This document shows, in pieces, positions 28,793 to 37,414 of a stretch of DNA of 64,000 nt (its first letter is position 1; each line of letters opens with the position of its first letter). This DNA is from Bacteroidota bacterium (GTDB lineage: Bacteria > Bacteroidota > Bacteroidia > Bacteroidales > F082), in contig JAHJTC010000016.1 of NCBI GenBank assembly GCA_018830105.1, forward strand, positions 62,001 through 126,000. The letters run 5' to 3'. Below the pieces are notes generated by a model. That model worked only from the letters and a program-made list of their open reading frames with translations, was not told the DNA's origin and did not search any database. A program made the translations under genes and the position numbers.

Positions 28793-29755
28793 ATGCAACT
28801 GAAAATCAAACGCTTAACTATATTTCTATTGTTATTCCTTTCAATTGGAGTTGCCTATGGACAGCAGGCTCCAGTTTTTACCTATCACACAAACACTCAT
28901 GCATTTACTAACCCCGGATATGCTGGTTTGGGCGAAGGCATTTGCCTGAACGGAATAGTTAGACAGCAGTGGTCAGGTTTTGAGGAGGAGGGAAATAATG
29001 TTGCTCCCGAAAATTTTCTTGTTACCGGCGATATGCCAGTCAGGTGGTTAAGGGGTGGTGTTGGTTTGGCGATAATTCAGGATAAAATTGCCTACGAAAG
29101 CAATATTGGCGTGCAACTCGGCTATAGTTACCATGCTAGCCTGGCATCAGGAACACTGGGAATAGGAACGGCGCTGAACTTGCTAAACCGTTCAGTGGAT
29201 TTCTCGAAATTTAATCCGCATTCAGAAGGTGATCCGGTTTTGGTCAGCGGAGAGCAAACAGATATGCTGTTTGATGTAAATCTGGGACTTTTTTGGCAGG
29301 TTGAAGACGTTTATTATATTGGGTTGTCGGCCACCAGCCTGCTCGAAACAAAAGGAAAGGCATTGGGCAGCAGCGCCGAGAGCAGTGCCAGTTTTATTGG
29401 TGATCGCACTTTTTATCTTGTTGCGGGATACGAATATCCTGTTCCGGGCAAGCCGGCCTACGAAATTCACCCCTCAATGAGCGTAATGACAAATAGTGTA
29501 AGCACACAAATTAACATAACAGCCAAGGTGCTATACAATAATAAGTTCTGGGGTGGCGTTAATTATAGGCTTCAGGAGTCGATAGGAATAATGGCCGGAG
29601 TGTACATTAAAGATATCAGGATAGGTTATGCCTACGATATCAACACTTTAGGCCTATCTGTTGTACCCGGGTCACACGAAATTAGTATAGGCTATTGTTT
29701 CAAAATACAAGCAGATAAAACTGCCCGTGAATATAGAAACACACGATATTTATAA
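28793..29755 (+). CDS. porP: PorP/SprF family type IX secretion outer-membrane protein
   Basis: 320 aa from the ATG at 28793; a TTG five codons upstream is possible. The signal peptide ends in GVAYGQ, leaving a mature Gln. The family motif near the N-terminus is NPGYAGLGEG (usually NPAYAG), followed by regular barrel strands and an end at the characteristic GYCFKI-type strand. PorP/SprF proteins anchor T9SS substrates or adhesins at the outer membrane. It directly precedes gldK, matching the porP-K-L-M-N order of Porphyromonas. Confidence 0.9.
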   Translation: MQLKIKRLTIFLLLFLSIGVAYGQQAPVFTYHTNTHAFTNPGYAGLGEGICLNGIVRQQWSGFEEEGNNVAPENFLVTGDMPVRWLRGGVGLAIIQDKIAYESNIGVQLGYSYHASLASGTLGIGTALNLLNRSVDFSKFNPHSEGDPVLVSGEQTDMLFDVNLGLFWQVEDVYYIGLSATSLLETKGKALGSSAESSASFIGDRTFYLVAGYEYPVPGKPAYEIHPSMSVMTNSVSTQINITAKVLYNNKFWGGVNYRLQESIGIMAGVYIKDIRIGYAYDINTLGLSVVPGSHEISIGYCFKIQADKTAREYRNTRYL

Positions 29756-29896
29756 TGAGAAATTAAAAAAAATGAAGTGGCATTGAGGTTATTTGTTAAT
29801 TTTGGCCGCTTTAAAGAGAGAAACACAAATATTTTGAATAAGCAAGTAAACTACATTTTTAATTGTAGCAAACCGAAAATAATTCAGTCCTTTAAG

Positions 29897-31267
29897 ATGA
29901 AGAATTTATTATTGTTCGCATTCGTAACGCTGCTTCTTGCAGGTTGTAGCAACTCAAATCAGGGCGAGCTTGTTGGAGCTCGTAAGAAGTCCAAACCTTT
30001 TTACCAGCCCGATCCTTATGGTATGGTTTTTATCCCGCAAGGCAGTTACACGATGGGTGTAGGCGGTGAAGATATTAGCGATGGCTACCTGCACCAGCCC
30101 AAAACAATTTCTGTTTCAGCCTTTTTTATGGATGAAACAGAAATTACCAATAACGAATACCGTGAGTTTGTTTACTGGGTACGTGATTCTATCGCCCGAA
30201 CACTACTTGGCGAGGTTCGCCCGGATGACTATCTGATTATGGAAGATAAGAAGACAGGCGAAATTTTCGACCCGCCATACCTTAACTGGAAAGAAGATAT
30301 CGAGTGGAACAGCGATGATCAGGACGTTAGAGATGTGCTCGAAGAAATGTACCTTCCCGATTTTGAGAGATATTTCAGAAGAAAGGAAATTGATACCCGC
30401 AAGTTGTTCTACGAATACTATTGGGTTGATCTGCAGGCTGCTGCAAAAAAGGAATTTCAGGAAGGTGCTGATTTCAGAAATGCCGGTCTGGCTAACAGAC
30501 CCGATGGTCTTAACAACAGATCAATTTATGTGCGCAAGGAAATGATCAATGTTTATCCTGACACGCTCGCATGGATTCATGATTATACCTATTCTTTTAA
30601 TGATCCACTTACTGAAAAGTATTTCTGGCATCCTGCCTATGATCATTATCCTGTTGTGGGTGTAAACTGGAGTCAGGCAAAAGCTTTTTGTGTTTGGCGT
30701 ACCGAGAAACTTAACAGCTACCTGCGTGCCAAAAAAGGCGAGGTCGCCCTGGCTGAGTTCCGCTTGCCCACAGAGGCAGAGTGGGAATGGGCAGCTCGCG
30801 GTGGTAATCACCTGAATCCATATCCCTGGGGTGGCCCTTATACACGCAACGACAAGGGATGTTTTCTGGCTAACTTTAAACCAATCCGCGGAAACTATAT
30901 CGTTGATGGTGGTTTAAGAACAGTTATTGTAGGTCATTTTCCTCCCAACGACTGGGGACTTTATGATATGGCTGGTAATGTGGCAGAATGGACAAATAGT
31001 GCCTTCGATCCTTCATCCTACAACTTTACCTGGGATATGAACCCGAACTATACCTATAATGCAAAGGAAGACGATCCGCCAGTAATGAAACGTAAGGTAA
31101 TTCGTGGTGGCTCCTGGAAAGATATTGCCCATTACCTCAAAGTAACAACCCGTGCTTACGAGTATCAGGATACCGCTAAGAGTTATATCGGCTTCCGGAC
31201 GATACAGCCATTTTTGGGACGCAACAAAGGCGATAACCCCAACAAGGCCTCCAGGGTATATAATTAA
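29897..31267 (+). CDS. gldK: type IX secretion lipoprotein GldK/PorK
   Basis: 456 aa from the ATG at 29897 (MKNLLLFAFVTLLLAGCSN), chosen because it gives a lipoprotein signal with LLAGC; the frame is open 40 codons further upstream but lacks signal features there. The body is a formylglycine-generating-enzyme/sulfatase-modifying fold (MVFIPQGSYTMGV, FFMDETEITNNEY, FRLPTEAEWEWAARGG, DMAGNVAEWTNS, KVIRGGSWKD). GldK and GldN form the large periplasmic ring attached to the outer membrane. The ring partner gldN lies three genes on. Confidence 0.95.
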   Translation: MKNLLLFAFVTLLLAGCSNSNQGELVGARKKSKPFYQPDPYGMVFIPQGSYTMGVGGEDISDGYLHQPKTISVSAFFMDETEITNNEYREFVYWVRDSIARTLLGEVRPDDYLIMEDKKTGEIFDPPYLNWKEDIEWNSDDQDVRDVLEEMYLPDFERYFRRKEIDTRKLFYEYYWVDLQAAAKKEFQEGADFRNAGLANRPDGLNNRSIYVRKEMINVYPDTLAWIHDYTYSFNDPLTEKYFWHPAYDHYPVVGVNWSQAKAFCVWRTEKLNSYLRAKKGEVALAEFRLPTEAEWEWAARGGNHLNPYPWGGPYTRNDKGCFLANFKPIRGNYIVDGGLRTVIVGHFPPNDWGLYDMAGNVAEWTNSAFDPSSYNFTWDMNPNYTYNAKEDDPPVMKRKVIRGGSWKDIAHYLKVTTRAYEYQDTAKSYIGFRTIQPFLGRNKGDNPNKASRVYN

Positions 31268-31320
31268 AGAACTTTTAACTAGCTCAGTAATAAATACATT
31301 AACCTCAATTCAATAAAAAA

Positions 31321-32346
31321 ATGGGATTTAGCAAATTCTTAAGAAGTAAAGGCTATAAAAACTTCATGGCGAAATTATATGGTATCGGTGCAGCAATTGT
31401 AATTATCGGTGCTTTATTTAAAATAAACCATTACGACTATGCCAATGAAATGCTCATTGTAGGTTTGGGAACTGAAGCACTGATTTTCTTCTTCTCTGCT
31501 TTCGAGCCGCCGCATGTTGAACCCGACTGGAGTCTTGTTTATCCCCAATTGGCTGGCATGTATAATGAATCCGATGTTGAAAAAGAGTTGAGCAGTAAGA
31601 AAACTGCCACCCAAAAACTGGATGATATGTTTAAGGATGCCAATATTGAATCCGCAACGCTGGAAAGGCTGAGTAAAGGATTCGAAAAGCTAAGCGACAA
31701 TGCATCCAAAATGTCTGATATCTCCAATGCTGCCGTTGCAACCAACGAATATGTTGACAATATCAAAGGGGCTTCAAAGTCGGCTTCTGAGCTTTCAGTA
31801 AATTACAAAAAAGCTTCAGAGATTTTAAATAAAGATGCTACAGCAAGCGTGGACTATATCGAGAATATGAAATCTGCTTCAGATAGTGCCGGCAAATTAA
31901 GCAATGCTTATGTGCAGGCTGCTGACATTATTAAATCGGAGATGAGAAGCACAGAAGAGTTTGCCGGAACTGTAAAAGAAGCTACTTCTTCGGCAAAGTT
32001 ACTCGCTGATTCTTATGCTAAATCAGCCAATCTGATACAGAAATCGGCCGATTCACTCGATTTTGGAACAGTTGATGGCGAAGGCTACAACAAACAACTG
32101 CAGCAAGTTGCCAAAAACCTGAGTGCCCTGAATGCTGTTTATGAGCTCCAACTCCAAGGCTCATCCAAAGCGGCTGAAGCAAGTGATAAGCTCTACCAAA
32201 CCATGTCGCAGTACCTGGAGAAAGTTAATCAATCCGCTGCTAATACTGCACAGTTCAATAGTCAGTTAACGGAGTTGTCAAATCGCATGGGAGCCTTGAA
32301 TAAGGTATATGGAAATATGCTTTCTGCCATGAACGTAAAAGCCTAA
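31321..32346 (+). CDS. gldL: type IX secretion motor protein GldL/PorL
   Basis: 341 aa. Two membrane helices lie at about residues 19-37 and 43-60; the second carries E52 (LGTEALIFFF), the acidic residue that in GldL is tied to proton use by the GldLM motor. After FEPPHVEPDW comes a long cytoplasmic coiled coil. There three units of 35 residues start at S154, S189 and S224 (SASELSVNYKKAS, SAGKLSNAYVQAA, SAKLLADSYAKSA), a regular five-heptad repeat. Such a long tail exceeds the shortest GldL proteins. The gene starts 53 bp after gldK and shares the operon. Confidence 0.95.
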   Translation: MGFSKFLRSKGYKNFMAKLYGIGAAIVIIGALFKINHYDYANEMLIVGLGTEALIFFFSAFEPPHVEPDWSLVYPQLAGMYNESDVEKELSSKKTATQKLDDMFKDANIESATLERLSKGFEKLSDNASKMSDISNAAVATNEYVDNIKGASKSASELSVNYKKASEILNKDATASVDYIENMKSASDSAGKLSNAYVQAADIIKSEMRSTEEFAGTVKEATSSAKLLADSYAKSANLIQKSADSLDFGTVDGEGYNKQLQQVAKNLSALNAVYELQLQGSSKAAEASDKLYQTMSQYLEKVNQSAANTAQFNSQLTELSNRMGALNKVYGNMLSAMNVKA

Positions 32347-32397
32347 ACAGCCCATAAACAGCATAAACAGAAACACTTAATTTTATAAAACAGAACA

Positions 32398-34059
32398 ATG
32401 GCTGGATATAAAGAAACACCGAGGCAGAAGATGATAGGTATGATGTACCTTGTTCTGACTGCCTTGCTGGCTCTCAATGTTTCGAAGGATATTCTCAATG
32501 CCTTTATTGTGGTAAACGACAGCATGGAAAGCACAAACCAAAGCTTTGCCACCAAAGTTTCAAGCCAGTATGCCAGGTTTGAAAGTCAGTATAACCTTAA
32601 CCCCGGAAAGGTTGAAGAATACTGGGTCGTAGCAAAAGATGTAAGAGAAAAATCCAATGAACTTATTAGCTACATTGAAGATCTGAAGATTGAACTGGTA
32701 GCAGGTTCAGAGAAAATTTCACGGGAAGAAGCATTAAGCGAGTTTTTTGTAGTGGAGTCGTCTCCCGATGCATTCAACCCGGGTCAAATGAGAGAACAAT
32801 ACGTGTTGCAACTTGATAAGGTTCCTACTAAGGATAAATACGATGAGCCTACAAACTACCTTATCGGTCAAAACAAGAATGGAAAAGCCTACGAGTTAGC
32901 TGAGAAAATGACCGAATACCGGAATTATATTCTGGGTATCGTTGGCGAGCAGTTCAAAGATCGTATTGGCCTTGTTACTACCGGAAGATACAGGGATGCC
33001 ACTGATACCCCGCAGGATTGGGAGTACTATAATTTTTATCATACTATCTTGGCAGCGGATATCACCATTTTGAATAAGATTATTGCTGAAGTGCAAACTG
33101 CTGAGTTTGATGCTGTAAATCAGCTTTACGGCAATATTTCGGAGAAAGATTTTAAATTCGATAATGTTACCGCAAAAGTAATCCCCAAATCAACGTATAT
33201 CCTTGAAGGGCAAAACTATGAAGCCGAAGTGCTGGTAGCTGCCTACGACTCCAAAACCCAGTCGCAGGTTAAGGTGCTTCGCGGAGTAGATAAAATTACC
33301 GATGCAAATATTGCAAGAGCCCAGCAGTTTAATAGCGTAAACGGAACTGTAAAACTAGAGTTTCCTGCTACTTCAACTGGCCCACAGCGTTATGCCGGTG
33401 TTATCGAAATGTTGGATCCTACCACGCAAGAGCTTTCGCATTATGAGTTTGCGGCCGAATACATTGTTGCTCCGCCTGCATTAACGGTTTCGCCCTTGAA
33501 AATGAATGTGCTCTATGCGGAACTAAAAAACCCGATTTCCATTTCTTCTCCCGGAATAGCCTCCGAATTTGTGGTGCCAAGCATTACAAAAGGAAAGCTT
33601 ACCAAAAGAAGTGACGGCAACTGGGATGTGGAGGTGCCAATTGAAGAAAAGACGACTAAAATTTCCGCCCAGGCGACCATCGATGGTAAAACCATTTCGC
33701 TGGGAAGCTTTGAGTTTAGAATCAAACGCGTACCGCCACCACTAGCCACCATTGCCGGAATAACCGATGGAAAAATTGGTCGTGATGCCCTTGTTGCTGC
33801 CGGTGCTGTGATTCCGGAATTGAACGATTTCGACTTCGAAGATTATTATTACGAAATAGTTTCTTATGAGCTGGAAACCATTGTTGGTGGCGACTTGCAA
33901 TCTACCGGAACTATAAGAAGCAATCGTTTCAACGATGCCGTACTCAATACTATAAGAGGTGCACGTCGCGGGCAAAAGCTCTTTTTTATGAATATTCAGG
34001 CCAAAAGCCCTGCCGGTAGAGCGGTAACGCTTAACCCCATTAACTTAGAAATACAATAA
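32398..34059 (+). CDS. gldM: type IX secretion motor protein GldM/PorM
   Basis: 553 aa. One N-terminal helix spans about residues 14-32 (MIGMMYLVLTALLALNVS) after a short cytoplasmic start, then a long periplasmic rod of four domains. The start AGYKETPRQKMIGMMYLVL is highly conserved in GldM. With GldL it forms the proton-driven inner-membrane motor that powers secretion. The C-terminal domain reaches GldKN. It is full length, 51 bp after gldL. Confidence 0.95.
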   Translation: MAGYKETPRQKMIGMMYLVLTALLALNVSKDILNAFIVVNDSMESTNQSFATKVSSQYARFESQYNLNPGKVEEYWVVAKDVREKSNELISYIEDLKIELVAGSEKISREEALSEFFVVESSPDAFNPGQMREQYVLQLDKVPTKDKYDEPTNYLIGQNKNGKAYELAEKMTEYRNYILGIVGEQFKDRIGLVTTGRYRDATDTPQDWEYYNFYHTILAADITILNKIIAEVQTAEFDAVNQLYGNISEKDFKFDNVTAKVIPKSTYILEGQNYEAEVLVAAYDSKTQSQVKVLRGVDKITDANIARAQQFNSVNGTVKLEFPATSTGPQRYAGVIEMLDPTTQELSHYEFAAEYIVAPPALTVSPLKMNVLYAELKNPISISSPGIASEFVVPSITKGKLTKRSDGNWDVEVPIEEKTTKISAQATIDGKTISLGSFEFRIKRVPPPLATIAGITDGKIGRDALVAAGAVIPELNDFDFEDYYYEIVSYELETIVGGDLQSTGTIRSNRFNDAVLNTIRGARRGQKLFFMNIQAKSPAGRAVTLNPINLEIQ

Positions 34060-34074
34060 ATATACGGAGGCACT

Positions 34075-34932
34075 ATGAAAACCCGTTTCATCTATTTAAT
34101 CGTAATATTGTTTGGATTTATGGCTGCAGCCTCAGAGCTACAGGCACAAATTCTGGATGAAAGGCCTGTCGATGGGCTTTTTGCAGATGATGGTTCCATC
34201 GACAAAGACCCTATTGCTTTTCCACATATTCGGCGTGCCGATGTGATGTGGAAAAAGCGCGTATGGCGCGAAATTGATTTTCGTCAGAAAATGAACCATG
34301 CATTTTATTATCCGATTACCCCTCACAACGACTGGAAAAATTTTATCACGGTAGTGCTTGATGGCCTGCGCGAAAATAAATTTACCGCTTATGATGTGCG
34401 TAATAATCCGACAGATGAGTTTTTGTCGCCTTTAACGTATAATCAAATTATTGAAAGAGAAACGGATAGCGTCGTCAGAACATTAAAACGCAGCTATCCT
34501 CCTTACGATGATTACGACACTGTAATTGTAACGCAGTTCGACGAAACACGTGTGATGCGTCTGAGGGTAAAGGAAGATTGGTACTTTGATAAACAACGTT
34601 CACAGCTCATGGTGCGTATCATCGCCTTATGTCCGGTATTAATGGTAGAACGTGAAGGGCAGGAAATTACCAAACCTCTCTTTTGGTTTTCATACGAACA
34701 AGCCCGTGATGTGATGGCTCACTCAGAAGTGTTTAACCGCAATAACTCTGCTGAAAGACGTACCTACGATGAGGTTTTTTGGAAAAGGATGTTCGACAGC
34801 TATGTTTACAAGGAAGAAAATGTGTATGATCGCAATATTGGTGCGTATGCTGCCGGTATAGATGCCTTACTTGAATCGGAAAGGGTAAAGAGGGAGATCA
34901 TGAATTTTGAAGAACAACTCTGGGAATACTAA
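34075..34932 (+). CDS. gldN: type IX secretion protein GldN/PorN
   Basis: 285 aa. The signal peptide ends in ELQAQ, with a mature Gln. The body carries GldN features: RRADVMWKKRVWREIDFRQK near residue 55 and the stretch CPVLMVEREGQE with KPLFWFSYEQARD later. A good ribosome site (GGAGG) is 7 bp before the start. It forms the periplasmic ring with GldK. It closes the operon; a terminator follows at 34952. Confidence 0.94.
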   Translation: MKTRFIYLIVILFGFMAAASELQAQILDERPVDGLFADDGSIDKDPIAFPHIRRADVMWKKRVWREIDFRQKMNHAFYYPITPHNDWKNFITVVLDGLRENKFTAYDVRNNPTDEFLSPLTYNQIIERETDSVVRTLKRSYPPYDDYDTVIVTQFDETRVMRLRVKEDWYFDKQRSQLMVRIIALCPVLMVEREGQEITKPLFWFSYEQARDVMAHSEVFNRNNSAERRTYDEVFWKRMFDSYVYKEENVYDRNIGAYAAGIDALLESERVKREIMNFEEQLWEY

Positions 34933-34951
34933 GTGTTGAAAATAAATAAGC

Positions 34952-34992
34952 CAAAACCCATTCTTTTTTACAGAGTGGGTTTTGTTTTTTTT
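34952..34992 (+). terminator. intrinsic terminator of the T9SS operon
   Basis: CAAAACCCA (34952-34960) and TGGGTTTTG (34976-34984) form a perfect 9-bp stem with a 15-base loop, and T8 follows. It starts 20 bp after the gldN stop. Confidence 0.9.
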
Positions 34993-35084
34993 ACGAACTG
35001 AGAACACTTGATTTTGAAGCCTTTTAACTACTTTTGCAAAGAGCAATTGAACAGGCATTACGTCAACATTAAAACCAAATAAAT

Positions 35085-35690
35085 ATGATTCCGACAAATA
35101 AGAAAGCGCAAACAAAATGGGACATACATACAGTACTCGAAGAACGATGGAGTCCGCGCGCCTTTAGTGATAAAGCTGTTGAAATTGAGAAAGTTCAACA
35201 ATTTTTTGAGGCAGCTCGCTGGGCACCTTCTGCTTCCAATGAACAACCCTGGCGCTTTATTGTAGGATTTAAGGGAGACGAAACCTATCAAAAAATAGTT
35301 GATACTTTCGTTGAGTTTAATCAGCTGTGGGCTGTCACAGCTCCCGTTTTGATACTTACCGCAGGTAACACAAAAAGCCTGAAGAACCCCGGCAAACCCA
35401 ATGCTACATTTAAATACGATGTAGGACAAGCTGTTGCGCATTTGAGCTTTCAGGCCCATGCCGACGGACTTCATGTGCATCAGATGGCAGGTTTCGATGC
35501 CGACAAGGCAGCAGAGCTGTTTAATGTCCCGGAGGATTTCAAGGTGCTTACTGCCATTGCCGTAGGTTATATTGGCGATCCCGAAATACTTCATCCAAAC
35601 TTAAAAACGATGGAATATGACAAGCGCCAGCGCAATGAAATTTCGGAATTAGTTTTCACAGGCAGTTTTGGACATGCCGCGCTTGATTAA
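35085..35690 (+). CDS. nitroreductase family protein
   Basis: 201 aa FMN-dependent NAD(P)H oxidoreductase. The family start RWSPRAFSDKAVE is at about residues 16-29, and the FMN-binding stretch AARWAPSASNEQPWRF at about 43-58. The middle holds YDVGQAVAHLSFQAHADGLHVHQMAGFD, a typical dimer and active-site segment. There is no signal peptide. The natural substrate is unknown for most members. It stands alone between the T9SS operon and the M28 peptidase. Confidence 0.9.
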   Translation: MIPTNKKAQTKWDIHTVLEERWSPRAFSDKAVEIEKVQQFFEAARWAPSASNEQPWRFIVGFKGDETYQKIVDTFVEFNQLWAVTAPVLILTAGNTKSLKNPGKPNATFKYDVGQAVAHLSFQAHADGLHVHQMAGFDADKAAELFNVPEDFKVLTAIAVGYIGDPEILHPNLKTMEYDKRQRNEISELVFTGSFGHAALD

Positions 35691-35763
35691 AACCAAATTA
35701 GGCGATGTCTGCTCTTTAACAAAAACATTTTAACTTAATTTTACGGCCTACTACACCAACGAT

Positions 35764-36783
35764 ATGCCTTATTTAAAAACACTTTTCCTCTTTATATTGA
35801 TGGGTCTGCTGGTACTGGTATCCTGTAATCCGCCAGCGAAAAAGTCAGAATCAACAAGAAATCAGGATATTAAAGAGCAAATCACTGTTGCTACTCCTGT
35901 TTTTAGCGCTGACTCTGCTTATGCTTTCGTTGCTAAGCAACTGAGCTTTGGGCCGCGCGTTCCGGGCTCAGAAGCACATAGGGAATGCGGCAATTGGTTA
36001 GCTGAGAAACTGCAGTCTTATGCTGATACGCTCTACCAACAACATTTCCGGACCAGAATTTATGACCAACGAATTTTTAACGGAACGAACCTCATTGCTG
36101 CTTTTAATAAACAGGCAAAACGACGCATTGTACTTGCTGCGCATTGGGACAGCAGACCTTATGCTGATCATGACGCTGATGCTGAAAAGCATCAGGTTCC
36201 CATTGATGGCGCAAATGATGGCGCAAGTGGAGTTGGTGTTTTAATTGAGATTGCCCGTTTGTTATCGGATATGCCTTTGAATGAAAACCTGGGTATCGAC
36301 ATCATTTTGTTCGACCTGGAAGACTATGGTCCACCAACAACTTTACGCAACCGTTATAGTGAGGATAGTTGGGCGCTTGGATCTCAATATTGGTCCAAAA
36401 CACCCCATAAGCCTGCTTATCAGGCTCAATTTGGAATTCTGCTGGATATGGTTGGTGCAGCAAACCCGGAATTTCCGCGTGAATATTTTTCACAGCAATA
36501 CGCCTCCTGGGTGCTTGATAAAGTCTGGCGTAAAGCATTTGATCTTGGTTATGGTAGTTATTTTGTTAACAAGCCGGGATCTCCAATCAGTGACGACCAT
36601 GTTCCTATGAACGAAATTGCCGGAATTCCAACCATTAATATTATTCATCTGGATCCAAACAGCTCCAATGGTACTTTTTTTGAGCACTGGCATACCCAAA
36701 ACGATAATCTCGCTATTATAGATAAGGAAACCTTGCGTATTGTTGGTGAACTTGTAACAGCTGTTGTTTATTCAGAGCAATAG
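35764..36783 (+). CDS. M28 family zinc peptidase / glutaminyl-peptide cyclotransferase-like lipoprotein
   Basis: 339 aa lipoprotein (LVLVSC, Cys21). The catalytic domain has LAAHWDSRPYADHD (H127), PIDGANDGASG (D148 and D152) and FDLEDYGPP (E186), the pattern of the M28 branch containing glutaminyl cyclases, which turn an N-terminal Gln into pyroglutamate. The closing FEHWHTQND motif supplies another zinc-site His. In Bacteroidota signal peptidase I commonly leaves a Gln at the mature end and a cyclase caps it (the reported 'Q-rule'), and many proteins in this window show that Gln. A plain aminopeptidase is the alternative. Confidence 0.82.
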   Translation: MPYLKTLFLFILMGLLVLVSCNPPAKKSESTRNQDIKEQITVATPVFSADSAYAFVAKQLSFGPRVPGSEAHRECGNWLAEKLQSYADTLYQQHFRTRIYDQRIFNGTNLIAAFNKQAKRRIVLAAHWDSRPYADHDADAEKHQVPIDGANDGASGVGVLIEIARLLSDMPLNENLGIDIILFDLEDYGPPTTLRNRYSEDSWALGSQYWSKTPHKPAYQAQFGILLDMVGAANPEFPREYFSQQYASWVLDKVWRKAFDLGYGSYFVNKPGSPISDDHVPMNEIAGIPTINIIHLDPNSSNGTFFEHWHTQNDNLAIIDKETLRIVGELVTAVVYSEQ

Positions 36784-37141
36784 TTTTGGTTTTTTTTGAA
36801 GATTGTATAAAGATTCACCTGCCCGAACAGCTATTCAATAAGTTTTATTAGGCTGAGACCAATTTAAGGCATATAAATGTCCCTGACCAGATATATGAGT
36901 TTATAGGTTGATTAGCAAGACTTTTACATTGGGTAATTGCTATGAAGTTTTAGGGTTCAATTTATTTTTTGTTTAAAATTCAGGCAAACTGAAAATGGAA
37001 TGGAAGAAACAGCCACCGTTTTCTGTTGAAAAAATACACAAATATGCTGTAATTGATGTGCTGTTAATTATTTCACGCTGATTTATTCAACCACCCTGAA
37101 TAAAACTGTTGAAGTTTTAAGCAAATTGATGAAAATTTCAC

Positions 37142-37155
37142 ATTTGTTAACAAAT
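37142..37155. promoter_or_regulatory. perfect 14-bp palindrome
   Basis: ATTTGTTAACAAAT reads the same on both strands. It lies about 260 bp before the hexaheme cytochrome start and could be a dimeric regulator site. The protein that binds it is unknown. Confidence 0.45.
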
Positions 37156-37246
37156 TAACGCATGAGCTGGTTTTTGCTTCACGGTGCACATAAAACGTGC
37201 AATGCGCTGTATAACAATAGATAAGACTCTATTTTGATCCAATAAA

Positions 37247-37260
37247 GTGATCTATATCAA
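37247..37260. promoter_or_regulatory. FNR/CRP-like box upstream of the cytochrome operon
   Basis: GTGATCTATATCAA differs at one base from the FNR consensus TTGAT-N4-ATCAA. It lies 154 bp before the start codon. An oxygen-responsive regulator of the CRP/FNR family would fit the heme-rich genes behind it; none is encoded in the window. Confidence 0.45.
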
Positions 37261-37414
37261 TTGGCAATATAATCTAAATCTCTAAAAGCCAAATACAATC
37301 TCATCTTTAGATGCTTGTCCACTTGTGGTTAAATGGCTAATCTTGCATTAGTAAAATTTAACAATTTTTAAGTTTTAATATATCAAGTAAAATTAAGAAC
37401 CAAAAACCAGAAAA

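Larger units (their letters stand above)
36784..37414. other. long intergenic region before the cytochrome operon
   Basis: This roughly 630-bp stretch holds no gene that I can support. It contains a 14-bp palindrome at 37142, a short inverted repeat TGCAC/GTGCA at 37185-37201, and an FNR-like box at 37247. Such clustering suggests a regulated promoter for the cytochrome genes. Confidence 0.55.

Noticed and set aside
29777..29896. 40-codon N-terminal extension of GldK
   Set aside because: It places the lipoprotein signal in the middle of the chain; the ATG at 29897 gives a proper signal peptide and lipobox.
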